From the NCBI RefSeq assembly GCF_014323665.1, contig NZ_JABVEB010000012.1:1-64000 (forward strand): a stretch of DNA of 64,000 bases, in the 5' to 3' direction. Made by a program: the position numbers and the translations under genes. The DNA is from Actinomadura sp. HBU206391. GTDB taxonomy: Bacteria > Actinomycetota > Actinomycetes > Streptosporangiales > Streptosporangiaceae. Numbering within the stretch: the stretch's first letter is position 1; each line of letters opens with the position of its first letter. Below, piece by piece: positions 52,968 through 59,961 of this stretch. The notes below the pieces were generated by a model that saw only the letters and a program-made list of their open reading frames with translations, was not told the DNA's origin and did not search any database.

Positions 52968-54302
52968 GGTGTAGTGGTGGCCGAGCGGGGTGGTCCAGTG
53001 CGTCTGGCCGAAGGCGTCACGCACGACGGTCCACCCGGCGTCTCGGAGGTCGTGGCAGTAACCGCATTTGCAGTCGGTGTTGGACGGCCTCGAGGGGCCA
53101 CCGGCGGCGTGCGGGACGAGGTGATCGATCTCGGCACGGTTGGCCGGGACGCGGCAACCGGGGCCCCGGCACGTGCGGTCGCGCGCAATCACCAGGGCCC
53201 GGTCGCGGCTGGTGAGGTTGCGGCGGGGGTCTTTGCGGCGGGCCGGCCGCCCGGTTCCCGGTGCCGCCGGGAGAGGTGTCGCCGGGAGATTGGGGCGGGC
53301 CTGGGTGGTGTCGTGGTGGAGGAGTCGCCCGGGGACGGGGTCGGTGATGGTGTAGCGCCAGACGGTGTCCCCGTCCTGTGCCATGGCTTCGGCGATCTTG
53401 CGGGCGATTTCGGCGATGACCGGGCCGAAGCCGTTGAGGTCGGCTGAGCTCTCCGCCAGGCCGGCGAGAGTGGGGAGGTCACAGGTCAGCTCCAGCACAC
53501 CGCGACGGTGGATGGGCCCGGGGCCCTGCCAGGTGCCGGACAGCAGTCCGAGGAAGACGTCACAGCGGATCTGGTCCATGGGCCGGGAGTCACCGGCCTG
53601 TTTGGCGGCGCGGGCCATCGCGTCGAGTCGCTCGAAGGCCGCAGCGGTCTCTTCGGCCGGCAGTCCGGTGCCGTACAGGTAGGCGGTGCCGTCGGGGTTG
53701 GTGCCCTTGGTCACTCGCCGTTCGCCGACGCCGCGCTCGTAGTTGTTCTTGGCCGCGGCCGGATCCGCGTCGGCGACGAGGTTGCGCAGTCGGTAGGCCA
53801 GCATGCCGGTGGTCAGAGCGGGGGCCTCGGGCAGCAGCCGAGCCGTGACCCGGCGCGCGGTCTGCTCGCTCAAGACGGCCGTGGCGTCGGCGAACACGCG
53901 CGCCCTGGGCAGATCGATCAGCCCGTCGCGCAACGCCTCCCACACCATCGGAAGCCGCTCGGTCAGAAACCAGGCTTCGTCCAGCCGGTCTCGTGCCGCC
54001 CGCTTCGTCCAGGTCAACGCGGCGGCGATCTCGGCCGCGGCGAACTTGGGGATGTCCGAGTCCCACACCGTGCTCAGGTGCGTGGTCTCGGCCTTCACCC
54101 GGTCGGCGACCGCGACCATGTCCGCTTGTAGCTCGGCCTGCTCGTAGGCCACCTGTCGCGCCCGTGCCTTGAGCACCACCACCACGTCGAAACCGCACAG
54201 CCTCGACCGGTCGACCGACGCCGGCACGGCCGCCAGCGCCGGGCCGGGGGACATCTCCTCGAGACCGGCGGGCAGCTCCTGGTCCGACGTCGCGGTGAGC
54301 AC
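52884..54302 (-). CDS. DUF222-HNH endonuclease family protein (13E12-like)
   Basis: 472 residues. The N-terminal DUF222 helical domain (QAELQADMVAVADRVKAETT...EIAAALTWTKRAARDRLDEA) is followed by a C-terminal HNH nuclease: DRTCRGPGCRVPANRAEIDHLVPHAAGGPSRPSNTDCKCGYCHDLRDAGW with Cys residues that bind zinc. This is the 13E12-repeat type, often multi-copy and linked to mobile DNA. GTG at 54302 follows GGAG; a TTG one codon earlier is also possible. An AT-rich stretch lies upstream and a direct repeat at its 3' end. Confidence 0.88.
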   Translation of the reverse strand: MLTATSDQELPAGLEEMSPGPALAAVPASVDRSRLCGFDVVVVLKARARQVAYEQAELQADMVAVADRVKAETTHLSTVWDSDIPKFAAAEIAAALTWTKRAARDRLDEAWFLTERLPMVWEALRDGLIDLPRARVFADATAVLSEQTARRVTARLLPEAPALTTGMLAYRLRNLVADADPAAAKNNYERGVGERRVTKGTNPDGTAYLYGTGLPAEETAAAFERLDAMARAAKQAGDSRPMDQIRCDVFLGLLSGTWQGPGPIHRRGVLELTCDLPTLAGLAESSADLNGFGPVIAEIARKIAEAMAQDGDTVWRYTITDPVPGRLLHHDTTQARPNLPATPLPAAPGTGRPARRKDPRRNLTSRDRALVIARDRTCRGPGCRVPANRAEIDHLVPHAAGGPSRPSNTDCKCGYCHDLRDAGWTVVRDAFGQTHWTTPLGHHYTVPPEPITAPQRLSPLERHLFETVRMRR

Positions 54303-54319
54303 CAAGGACTCCGTTCAAT

Positions 54320-54430
54320 CGGCACTACTCGAATCTATGAAAAGAATATATCGAACGAAGTGAAGAACAGATGTGCCTTGCAATAAGAATCATGGAAATG
54401 TCGAGACGGTGCGTCAGAATAAGAGCCTGT
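54320..54430. other. AT-rich stretch between the HNH gene and the next gene
   Basis: About 110 bp with markedly lower GC than the surroundings (for example AAAAGAATATATCG, TTGCAATAAGAATCATGG). It covers the promoter space of the leftward HNH gene and the rightward hypothetical gene. No repeats or gene were seen. It may be a promoter or a scar of mobile DNA. Confidence 0.45.
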
Positions 54431-54505
54431 TCGTGGTGAAAGAGGCGATTGCTCGTGGGTACGTGCTCGAACGGACTGTCGGGCCCTCGGCGTAGCTTCC
54501 GTGGC

Positions 54506-55405
54506 ATGGCGAACACCCTGGTCCTCCCCGTACCGGAGAGACTCCTGTCCCTGTACGTCGTCGCGGCGCCCGAGCGGATGCCGTCGGGCCTGGCGGAACG
54601 GCCCGTCGGACACGCGGCCAAGGCGTTATCGGCGGACGGCGCTCCGCTCGTCGATGTCGCACCGCGAGTCGAGGTGATCGAGGCCGGTCGGCCACCGCTC
54701 GCGGGAATGGTGGAGCTGCTGGGCTGCCTCGACTGCGGTCCGCATCTCGATCCGGCGACGCTGGCAAAGGTGCGCTCGGCGGAACGGCATCTTATGGTCG
54801 CGGCGACGTACGGCCCGGCGTGGCCACCGCTGCACGCGTGGACGGCGGTCACCACCGCCGAAGCCCTCGCCGTCGCCACCGGAGGCATCCTTTTCGACCC
54901 CGAGGCGCCGCTCCTGCGGCCGGTCCGGTGGGCGCCCTGCGCGTTACGCGACCGGCACCGCTTCGCCGTGGGGGAGTGGCTGGAGGTCGGCGTCTCGGCC
55001 GACCAGACCGACATCCGGCGCGGCATGTGGATGACCACGGCCGGGCTGGCCCGATTCGGCCTGCCCGAACTCCAGGGCAGGCGGATCCCGCCGGATCTGA
55101 CGGTGGGCTGGTGCGACGTGGTCAACGGGCTTGCCCAGACCTTGCTGCGGGCGCACTGGGCCGACCTCGACGTCGAGCCCGGACGCGCTTTCCGCGAGAT
55201 CGCCGAGACGGTCACGGTCACATCCGAGGATGTCGAGGCCGCGACCGGCCGCCGGTATCCACCGGGTTCTGCCGAGGTTCGGCTGCGCCTCGATCCCGGG
55301 GCGCCCGGCAGGGCGTCCTACCTCACCGTCCTGCCGCCGCGCGCTTTTCGCGGACCGGCCGGGCGTTGGCGCCGGGAGATCGTCGCCGCCCTGCTGGGCG
55401 GATGA
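54506..55405 (+). CDS. Hypothetical protein, no recognised domain
   Basis: 299 residues from ATG at 54506 (MANTLVLPVPERLLSLY). No signal peptide or membrane helix. It contains TYGPAWPPLHAWTAVTTAEALAVATGGILFDPEAP, MWMTTAGLARFGLPELQG, VVNGLAQTLLRAHW and YLTVLPPRAFRGPAGRWRREIVAAL. Regular alternation and the 'ARFGLPEL' segment are seen in uncharacterised actinomycete proteins. I cannot assign it. Confidence 0.7.
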   Translation: MANTLVLPVPERLLSLYVVAAPERMPSGLAERPVGHAAKALSADGAPLVDVAPRVEVIEAGRPPLAGMVELLGCLDCGPHLDPATLAKVRSAERHLMVAATYGPAWPPLHAWTAVTTAEALAVATGGILFDPEAPLLRPVRWAPCALRDRHRFAVGEWLEVGVSADQTDIRRGMWMTTAGLARFGLPELQGRRIPPDLTVGWCDVVNGLAQTLLRAHWADLDVEPGRAFREIAETVTVTSEDVEAATGRRYPPGSAEVRLRLDPGAPGRASYLTVLPPRAFRGPAGRWRREIVAALLGG

Positions 55406-55472
55406 TCGGAGGTGCCGACGGCAGAGTCGCTCGGGTGATCCATCGCGAACGACCGCGAGATCGCCCCGAGTG

Positions 55473-55724
55473 TCACTCGGTGCGGGGGCGGCGACGCGGC
55501 GGCGCCGGGGGGACGACCTTGCCCGCGACGACGATGCCCTCAGGCACCTCGACGACCTCATCGGTACGCCTCCGCACCCGCAGCATCCCGTCGGACCATG
55601 ATTCGAGTACGCCCACCACATCGCTGTACTCTCCGGTTGGCAGCCGACGGCGCAGCGAGACCCGCTGCCCCACGTCGGCCGGCGTCACCGAAACGAGGAG
55701 CCGTGCGGCAAATCGGTAGGACAT
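55473..55724 (-). CDS. Standalone SH3-like beta-barrel protein
   Basis: 83 residues. VGQRVSLRRRLPTGEYSDVVGVLESWSDGMLRVRRRTDEVVEVPEGIVVAGKVVPP has the look of the N-terminal SH3-like part of Rv0428c-type GNAT acetyltransferases, which lies upstream of fdxA in many actinomycetes. Here the acetyltransferase part is absent. GGGGG precedes the ATG. It lies 96 bp from and divergent to fdxA. Confidence 0.65.
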   Translation of the reverse strand: MSYRFAARLLVSVTPADVGQRVSLRRRLPTGEYSDVVGVLESWSDGMLRVRRRTDEVVEVPEGIVVAGKVVPPAPPRRRPRTE

Positions 55725-55820
55725 GTGGCAACCCCCAGGTCGAATCTACCGGTCCGGCACGGCAATATTAGGTGCATAGGCTTGCGATGAGCCGAGACGA
55801 GGCCCGAGAGGAGTCACGAC

Positions 55821-56144
55821 GTGACTTACGTCATCGCGCAGCCCTGCGTGGATCTGCTTGACAAGGCATGCATTGAGGAGTGCCCCGTCGACTGCATCTA
55901 CGAGGGCAAGCGCATGCTCTACATCCACCCGGACGAGTGCGTCGACTGTGGTGCTTGCGAGCCGGTGTGCCCGGTAGAGGCGATCTATTACGAGGATGAC
56001 ACTCCTGAGCAGTGGAAGGACTTCTACAAGGCCAATGTGGAGTTCTTCGACGATCTGGGCTCGCCCGGCGGCGCGTCCAAGGTAGGGAAGATCGACAAGG
56101 ATCACCCGATCGTCTCCGCGCTGCCTCCGCAGACCGCGGAGTAG
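55821..56144 (+). CDS. fdxA: Seven-iron ferredoxin FdxA
   Basis: 107 residues. PCVDLLDKACIEECPVDCIYEGKRMLYIHPDECVDCGACEPVCPVEAIYYEDDTP carries the Cys sets for one [3Fe-4S] and one [4Fe-4S] cluster, in the pattern of actinobacterial FdxA. It is a small electron carrier in the cytosol. GTG start. Next to dapC, as commonly in this group. Confidence 0.93.
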   Translation: MTYVIAQPCVDLLDKACIEECPVDCIYEGKRMLYIHPDECVDCGACEPVCPVEAIYYEDDTPEQWKDFYKANVEFFDDLGSPGGASKVGKIDKDHPIVSALPPQTAE

Positions 56145-56176
56145 GTGACGGGTTTCCTCTCGAAGCGTTCTCACCT

Positions 56177-56256
56177 GGCCGTGATCTTGCGACCTGTCCT
56201 GGGTAGGATCGCAAGGTCACGGCCTTGAACCGGGTGTCGCAAGGTCACGGCCTTGA
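56177..56256 (+). terminator. Hairpin after fdxA plus a repeated right arm
   Basis: GGCCGTGATCTTGCGA (56177-56192) pairs with TCGCAAGGTCACGGCC (56209-56224) with one G-U pair and a 16-nt loop. The right arm, in a 20-bp form ending in TTGA, is repeated at 56237-56256. The first stem lies 33 nt after the fdxA stop and before dapC. It could be an attenuator: the two copies of the right arm compete for the same left arm. Confidence 0.6.
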
Positions 56257-56285
56257 GCCAGATGAGCACGGGGGAGGGCGAAGCC

Positions 56286-57404
56286 ATGAGTGCGAGTGAA
56301 CGTAGGGCGGTCGTGAACAGGGCGCTGCCCGACTTCCCGTGGGACCGGCTGGAGCCGTACAAGGAGCTCGCCGGTCGCCATCCGGGCGGCATCGTCGACC
56401 TGTCGGTCGGCACCCCGGTCGACCCCACGCCTGACGCGGTGCGCAAGGCGCTGAGCGAGGCGTCCGACGCCCCCGGCTATCCGCTGACGTACGGCGCACC
56501 CGAAGTGCGCGCCGCCGCCGCGGGGTGGCTGCGCCGGCGGCTGGGCGTGGACGCCGACCCGGCGGCCGTGCTGCCGGCCATCGGCACCAAGGAACTCGTC
56601 GCCTGGTTGCCCACGCTGCTCGGCGCGGGTCCCGGTGATCAGGTGGCCTTTCCCCGGCTCGCCTACCCGACGTACGACGTGGGCGCGCGACTCGCAGGGG
56701 CCGAGCCGATCGCCACCGACGGGCTGCTCTCTCTCGGGCCGGTCACTCCCAAGCTGATCTGGATCAACTCGCCGTCGAACCCGACCGGCGCGGTGCTGCC
56801 GGCCGAGCATCTGCGCAAGGTCGTCGGGTGGGCGCGCGACCGTGGCGTGCTCGTCGTCAACGACGAGTGCTACATCGAGTTCGGCTGGGACGCCACGCCC
56901 GGCAGGCAGCCGGTGTCGATCCTGCATCCGGACGTATGCGAGGGGTCGCACGAGGGCCTGCTCGCCCTTCACTCGCTGTCCAAGCGCTCCAACATGGCCG
57001 GTTACCGCGCGGGTTTCGTCACCGGCGACCCCGCCGTGGTCGCGCGGCTGCTGGCCGTACGCAAGCACGCGGGGATGATCATGCCGGCTCCGGTGCAGGC
57101 GGCGATGGCCGTGGCGCTCGACGACGACGTGCACGCCGAGGAGCAGCGCGCCCGCTACGCCCGGCGTCGCACCGCGCTCAAGCGCGCCCTCGAAGGGCAC
57201 GGGTTCCGCATCGACCATTCCGAGGCGGCGCTGTATCTCTGGGCGACCCGCGGAGAGTCCTGCTGGGACACCGTCGGGCACCTCGCCGACCTTGGCATCC
57301 TGGTGGCACCCGGCGACTTCTACGGCCCCGCCGGGGACCGGCACGTCCGGGTCGCCTTCACTGCCACGGACGAGCGCGTCGCCGCCGCCACCGAGCGGCT
57401 CTGA
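56286..57404 (+). CDS. dapC: Succinyldiaminopimelate transaminase
   Basis: 372 residues. Class I/II PLP aminotransferase: LPDFPWDRLEPYKELAGRHPGGIVDLSVGTPVDPTP opens it as in actinobacterial DapC. INSPSNPTG, VNDECYIEFGW and SLSKRSNMAGYRAGF (PLP lysine) follow. It makes N-succinyl-LL-diaminopimelate for lysine and peptidoglycan. The ATG at 56286 follows GGGGGAGGG; ATG 56262 would add eight residues. It may be expressed with fdxA, subject to the hairpin between them. Confidence 0.93.
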   Translation: MSASERRAVVNRALPDFPWDRLEPYKELAGRHPGGIVDLSVGTPVDPTPDAVRKALSEASDAPGYPLTYGAPEVRAAAAGWLRRRLGVDADPAAVLPAIGTKELVAWLPTLLGAGPGDQVAFPRLAYPTYDVGARLAGAEPIATDGLLSLGPVTPKLIWINSPSNPTGAVLPAEHLRKVVGWARDRGVLVVNDECYIEFGWDATPGRQPVSILHPDVCEGSHEGLLALHSLSKRSNMAGYRAGFVTGDPAVVARLLAVRKHAGMIMPAPVQAAMAVALDDDVHAEEQRARYARRRTALKRALEGHGFRIDHSEAALYLWATRGESCWDTVGHLADLGILVAPGDFYGPAGDRHVRVAFTATDERVAAATERL

Positions 57405-57451
57405 CCCGCCGGTTCCGCTGACCCGCCGGTCCTGCTGACCCGCCGGTCGCG
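57401..57451. repeat. Three tandem 17-bp units after dapC
   Basis: CTGACCCGCCGGT plus four variable bases occurs at 57401-57417, 57418-57434 and 57435-57451. The first unit holds the dapC stop codon. The gap that follows (to 57661) holds no gene that I can see; an RBS (GGAGG) stands before the next start. Confidence 0.8.
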
Positions 57452-57661
57452 TCGCCCGCCCATCGGCGGCATCCATCCCGGCACTGTCGCCATGACGGGA
57501 ACCGGAAACGGATGAAATGAGTCCGATAACCGCGTGAGAGCGGCCGGTAAGCGCCATCGTTCGGTGCCTACTGGGCTTGTTGGGTCGAGAGTGGATAGGA
57601 TCCGGCGAAATCCGATTTCACGGCTAATGCCGGTCATTGTCTGCGCGGAGGTGCTGTACGC

Positions 57662-58270
57662 GTGCTGGGACCTTCCATTGCGATCCTGCTCTTGCTGATC
57701 CTGATCGCCCTGGCCGTGCTTATCGTGATCGTTCTTCGCGGCCGGGGCCGTCAGCCGCAGGAGGGCACCCCGGCCCCGCGGGATCCGTTCGCCTCCGTCG
57801 GCGAGGTCGCCGGCGACCCGCGCGCGCTCAAGGCCGGGGACATGGTCGAGTATCTCGGCGTCCGCTATTTCATCCGAGGATCGGTGCGGCTGCGTGAGGG
57901 CGGCTTCACGTGGGACGAACACCTGCTGGAGGCCGACACCACGGCGGGCCGCAAGGTCTGGGTCTCGGTCGAGGAGGACCCCGACCTCGAGGTCGTCTGG
58001 TGGACCGAGGTCGACATCGGCGACCTCGTGCCCGATCAGCCGACGATCACGTTCGACGGCGTGGAGTACCGCCGCGACGAGCACGGCAGCGCCGACTACC
58101 GTACCGAGGGCACCACGGGCCTGGGCGAGAGCGGCCGGGTCGAGTACGCCGACTACGAGGCCTCCGGCGGCCGCTACCTCTCCTTCGAACGCTTCGGCGG
58201 CGGGGCCTGGGAGGCCGGGACCGGAGAGCGGGTGCCGCGCGGCACGATGACCATCTACCCGGGCAGCTGA
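57662..58270 (+). CDS. DUF4178 protein with N-terminal membrane helix
   Basis: 202 residues. IAILLLLILIALAVLIVIVL is a membrane helix, then a Pro-rich linker. The DUF4178 domain follows (LKAGDMVEYLGVRYFIRGSVRLREGGFTWDEHLLE...YEASGGRYLSFERFGGGAWEAGTGERV). GTG start after GGAGG. First gene of a tightly packed operon that ends with a spermidine-synthase-like gene. Role unknown; the whole operon is conserved in actinomycetes. Confidence 0.85.
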   Translation: MLGPSIAILLLLILIALAVLIVIVLRGRGRQPQEGTPAPRDPFASVGEVAGDPRALKAGDMVEYLGVRYFIRGSVRLREGGFTWDEHLLEADTTAGRKVWVSVEEDPDLEVVWWTEVDIGDLVPDQPTITFDGVEYRRDEHGSADYRTEGTTGLGESGRVEYADYEASGGRYLSFERFGGGAWEAGTGERVPRGTMTIYPGS

Positions 58271-58755
58271 TGCTCCCCGACCTCGACGCGGCCTATGTCG
58301 ACACGCGAGCGGACGCCCTCGGTTTCGCCTTGGGCCTGCCGCCGGTCGACGCCCTCGCGACCCTGTCCGCGACCCGCGGGCCGCTCCGGGTGGAGCTGCG
58401 CCTGCTCGGCGCCTCGCACCAGGTCATCGCCGGCCCGATCAGCGAGACCGTCGCGTGCCTGCCCGGCCTCTCGGGTCCGCTGCCGGGCGAGGTGAGCCGG
58501 ACGGTGGGCGAGTGGTCGTACGACTTCACCTCCGACACCCGCGAGCACGACCAGGCCGGCTTCGAGGCGGCTGTGGAATCCCTGCGGCGACGGCTGGCCG
58601 GCCGTACGGACGCGTTGACGGGCACCTTCCCGGGCTCGCCGTACGCCGTGACGGCGATAGCCGTCGAGGCCGGCCTCGGGTGGCGCACCTGGCACGCCTA
58701 CCCGCAGACCTTGGAGATCGTCGAGACCCGGACCCGGCTGGAGGCCACGGGATGA
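58270..58755 (+). CDS. DUF2617 protein
   Basis: 161 residues. LPDLDAAYVDTRADALGFALGLPPVDALATLSA, LRLLGASHQVIAGP and LTGTFPGSPYAVTAIAVE...WRTWHAYPQTLEIVETRTRLE mark DUF2617. Its ATG shares a base with the previous stop (TGATG), a re-initiation arrangement. Cytosolic; function unknown. Second gene of the DUF4178 operon. Confidence 0.87.
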   Translation: MLPDLDAAYVDTRADALGFALGLPPVDALATLSATRGPLRVELRLLGASHQVIAGPISETVACLPGLSGPLPGEVSRTVGEWSYDFTSDTREHDQAGFEAAVESLRRRLAGRTDALTGTFPGSPYAVTAIAVEAGLGWRTWHAYPQTLEIVETRTRLEATG

Positions 58756-58856
58756 CCCAGCACACGACGACACCGCACACCGCGACACCGCACACCGCGA
58801 CACCGCACACCGCGACACCGGGCAGCACGACACTGACGAGGGGGACCGGGCTGTGA
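58752..58856 (+). CDS. 34-residue coupled mini-protein with TPHTA repeats
   Basis: It starts by ATGA overlap with the DUF2617 stop and stops inside the start of the DUF4247 gene (GTGA). The product MTQHTTTPHTATPHTATPHT... ends TLTRGTGL. Its core is three exact 15-bp repeats (58770-58814). Both junctions are translation-coupling types, which supports that ribosomes cross it. The repeat suggests the peptide itself is not tightly constrained: a relay ORF is possible. Confidence 0.55.
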   Translation: MTQHTTTPHTATPHTATPHTATPGSTTLTRGTGL

Positions 58857-59257
58857 AGAAGTGGTACATCGCGGGTGGGCTGGTGGCCGGCCTCGGCGTC
58901 ATCGCCCTGGTGGCCTCGCTGCTCACGGGCGGCTCCTCCCCGCGCGGCTGGATCGCCAAGAACTACACCCGTACGGCCACGGACACCTACCGGGCGTCCG
59001 GCGCGCCGACCAAGGTCGCGTCGGACATCACCCGTAAGTTCCGGCCGTCGGAGCGGGCCGACGACCCGGCCGGGGTGTTCCTGCGCTATTCCAACCTCGT
59101 CGTCGCCGTGCTGCCCGACGGTGTCATGGGCAGCCGCATCACGGTCGACGACGCCGACCGCGGTTACCGGCGCTATTACAACTATGTCGGGAACCGCTGG
59201 GCCGCCCCCGGGCGCGGCTCGGACTTCCGCGGGGGCGGACCCGGCGAGGGCAAGTGA
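58853..59257 (+). CDS. DUF4247 protein (secreted or membrane-anchored)
   Basis: 134 residues. KKWYIAGGLVAGLGVIALVASLL is a membrane or signal segment. PRGWIAKNYTR...PTKVASDITRKFRPSERADDPAGVFLRYSNLVVAVLPDGVMGSRITVDDADRGYRRYYNYVGNRWAAP is the DUF4247 core. GTGA overlaps join it to its neighbours on both sides. Function unknown; conserved next to DUF350 and spermidine-synthase-like genes. Confidence 0.85.
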   Translation: MKKWYIAGGLVAGLGVIALVASLLTGGSSPRGWIAKNYTRTATDTYRASGAPTKVASDITRKFRPSERADDPAGVFLRYSNLVVAVLPDGVMGSRITVDDADRGYRRYYNYVGNRWAAPGRGSDFRGGGPGEGK

Positions 59258-59349
59258 GCCGAATGAGTCCCTTCGAACGCTCGCCACTGCTCTGGACGAT
59301 CTCCGGCGTGGCCACCGCGGATCTCGTCGAGGGGCTACGGCGATCATGA
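59254..59349 (+). CDS. 31-residue coupled mini-protein
   Basis: GTG overlaps the DUF4247 stop (GTGA). The product MSRMSPFERSPLLWTISGVA... ends LVEGLRRS. Its stop overlaps the next mini-ORF start (ATGA). Third codon positions are GC-rich as in genes. It could be the first half of a split small membrane protein whose second half is the next mini-ORF. Confidence 0.45.
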   Translation: MSRMSPFERSPLLWTISGVATADLVEGLRRS

Positions 59350-59444
59350 TCGTCGGCGGCCTGGCGTGGATCGCCTGCGCCGTCGTGTACAGCCGCCTCG
59401 CCAGGACGCGGGGCGGGACCGGATACGACAGGAGTGCGCGCTGA
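59346..59444 (+). CDS. 32-residue single-helix mini-protein
   Basis: MIVGGLAWIACAVVYSRLAR and a basic end (TRGGTGYDRSAR): one membrane helix with a positive-inside tail. It starts by ATGA overlap with the previous mini-ORF and its stop shares a base with the DUF350 start (TGATG). The arrangement suggests a real, coupled small membrane protein. Confidence 0.55.
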   Translation: MIVGGLAWIACAVVYSRLARTRGGTGYDRSAR

Positions 59445-59935
59445 TGCTCGAAGACCTCGTCAACGAAGGTGGCGCCGCACTGGCGTACGGCGCCGTCGGC
59501 GTCGCCCTGATGGCGCTCGGCTACCTGGTGGTCGATCTGCTGACGCCGGGCAAGCTCGGCCAGCTGATCTGGGCCGACCGCAACCGGGGCGCCGGCCTGG
59601 TGCTCGCCGCGAAGCTGCTCGGCGTCGGCGCCATCGTCACCACCGCGATCCTGACCAGCGAGGACAGCCTGGGTGAGGGGATCGTCTCGACGGTGGTCTA
59701 CGGGGTGCTCGGCATCGTCCTGACGAGCCTCGCGTTCCTCGTGCTCGACGCGATCACACCGGGCCGGCTCGGCGCGATCGTCGTCGAGGCGGTCACAGGC
59801 GACGCCGGAGATGAGCGCGACTCGCCGGCCGCGACGTCGCAGACCTCGTCCGGCCCCGGCATCCACCCGGCGTGCTGGGTGGTCGCCGCCACCGACCTGG
59901 CCACGGCGGCGATCATCGCCGCGGCCATCTCGTGA
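59444..59935 (+). CDS. DUF350 membrane protein
   Basis: 163 residues, four helices. VNEGGAALAYGAVGVALMALGYLVVDLLTPGKLGQLIWADRNRGAGLVLAAKLLGVGAIVTTAIL and a second repeat GIVLTSLAFLVLDAITPGRLGAIV: two DUF350 units in a 2+2 layout with the DLLTPG/DAITPG signature. AGGAGTG precedes the ATG. Membrane partner in the operon with the spermidine-synthase-like protein. Function unknown. Confidence 0.87.
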   Translation: MLEDLVNEGGAALAYGAVGVALMALGYLVVDLLTPGKLGQLIWADRNRGAGLVLAAKLLGVGAIVTTAILTSEDSLGEGIVSTVVYGVLGIVLTSLAFLVLDAITPGRLGAIVVEAVTGDAGDERDSPAATSQTSSGPGIHPACWVVAATDLATAAIIAAAIS

Positions 59936-59961
59936 TGCGTTTTCGGGCGTAAGATCGCCCG

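Noticed and set aside
57401-57451. Short tandem repeats as a possible CRISPR
   Set aside because: Units are contiguous with no spacers and no cas genes are near.
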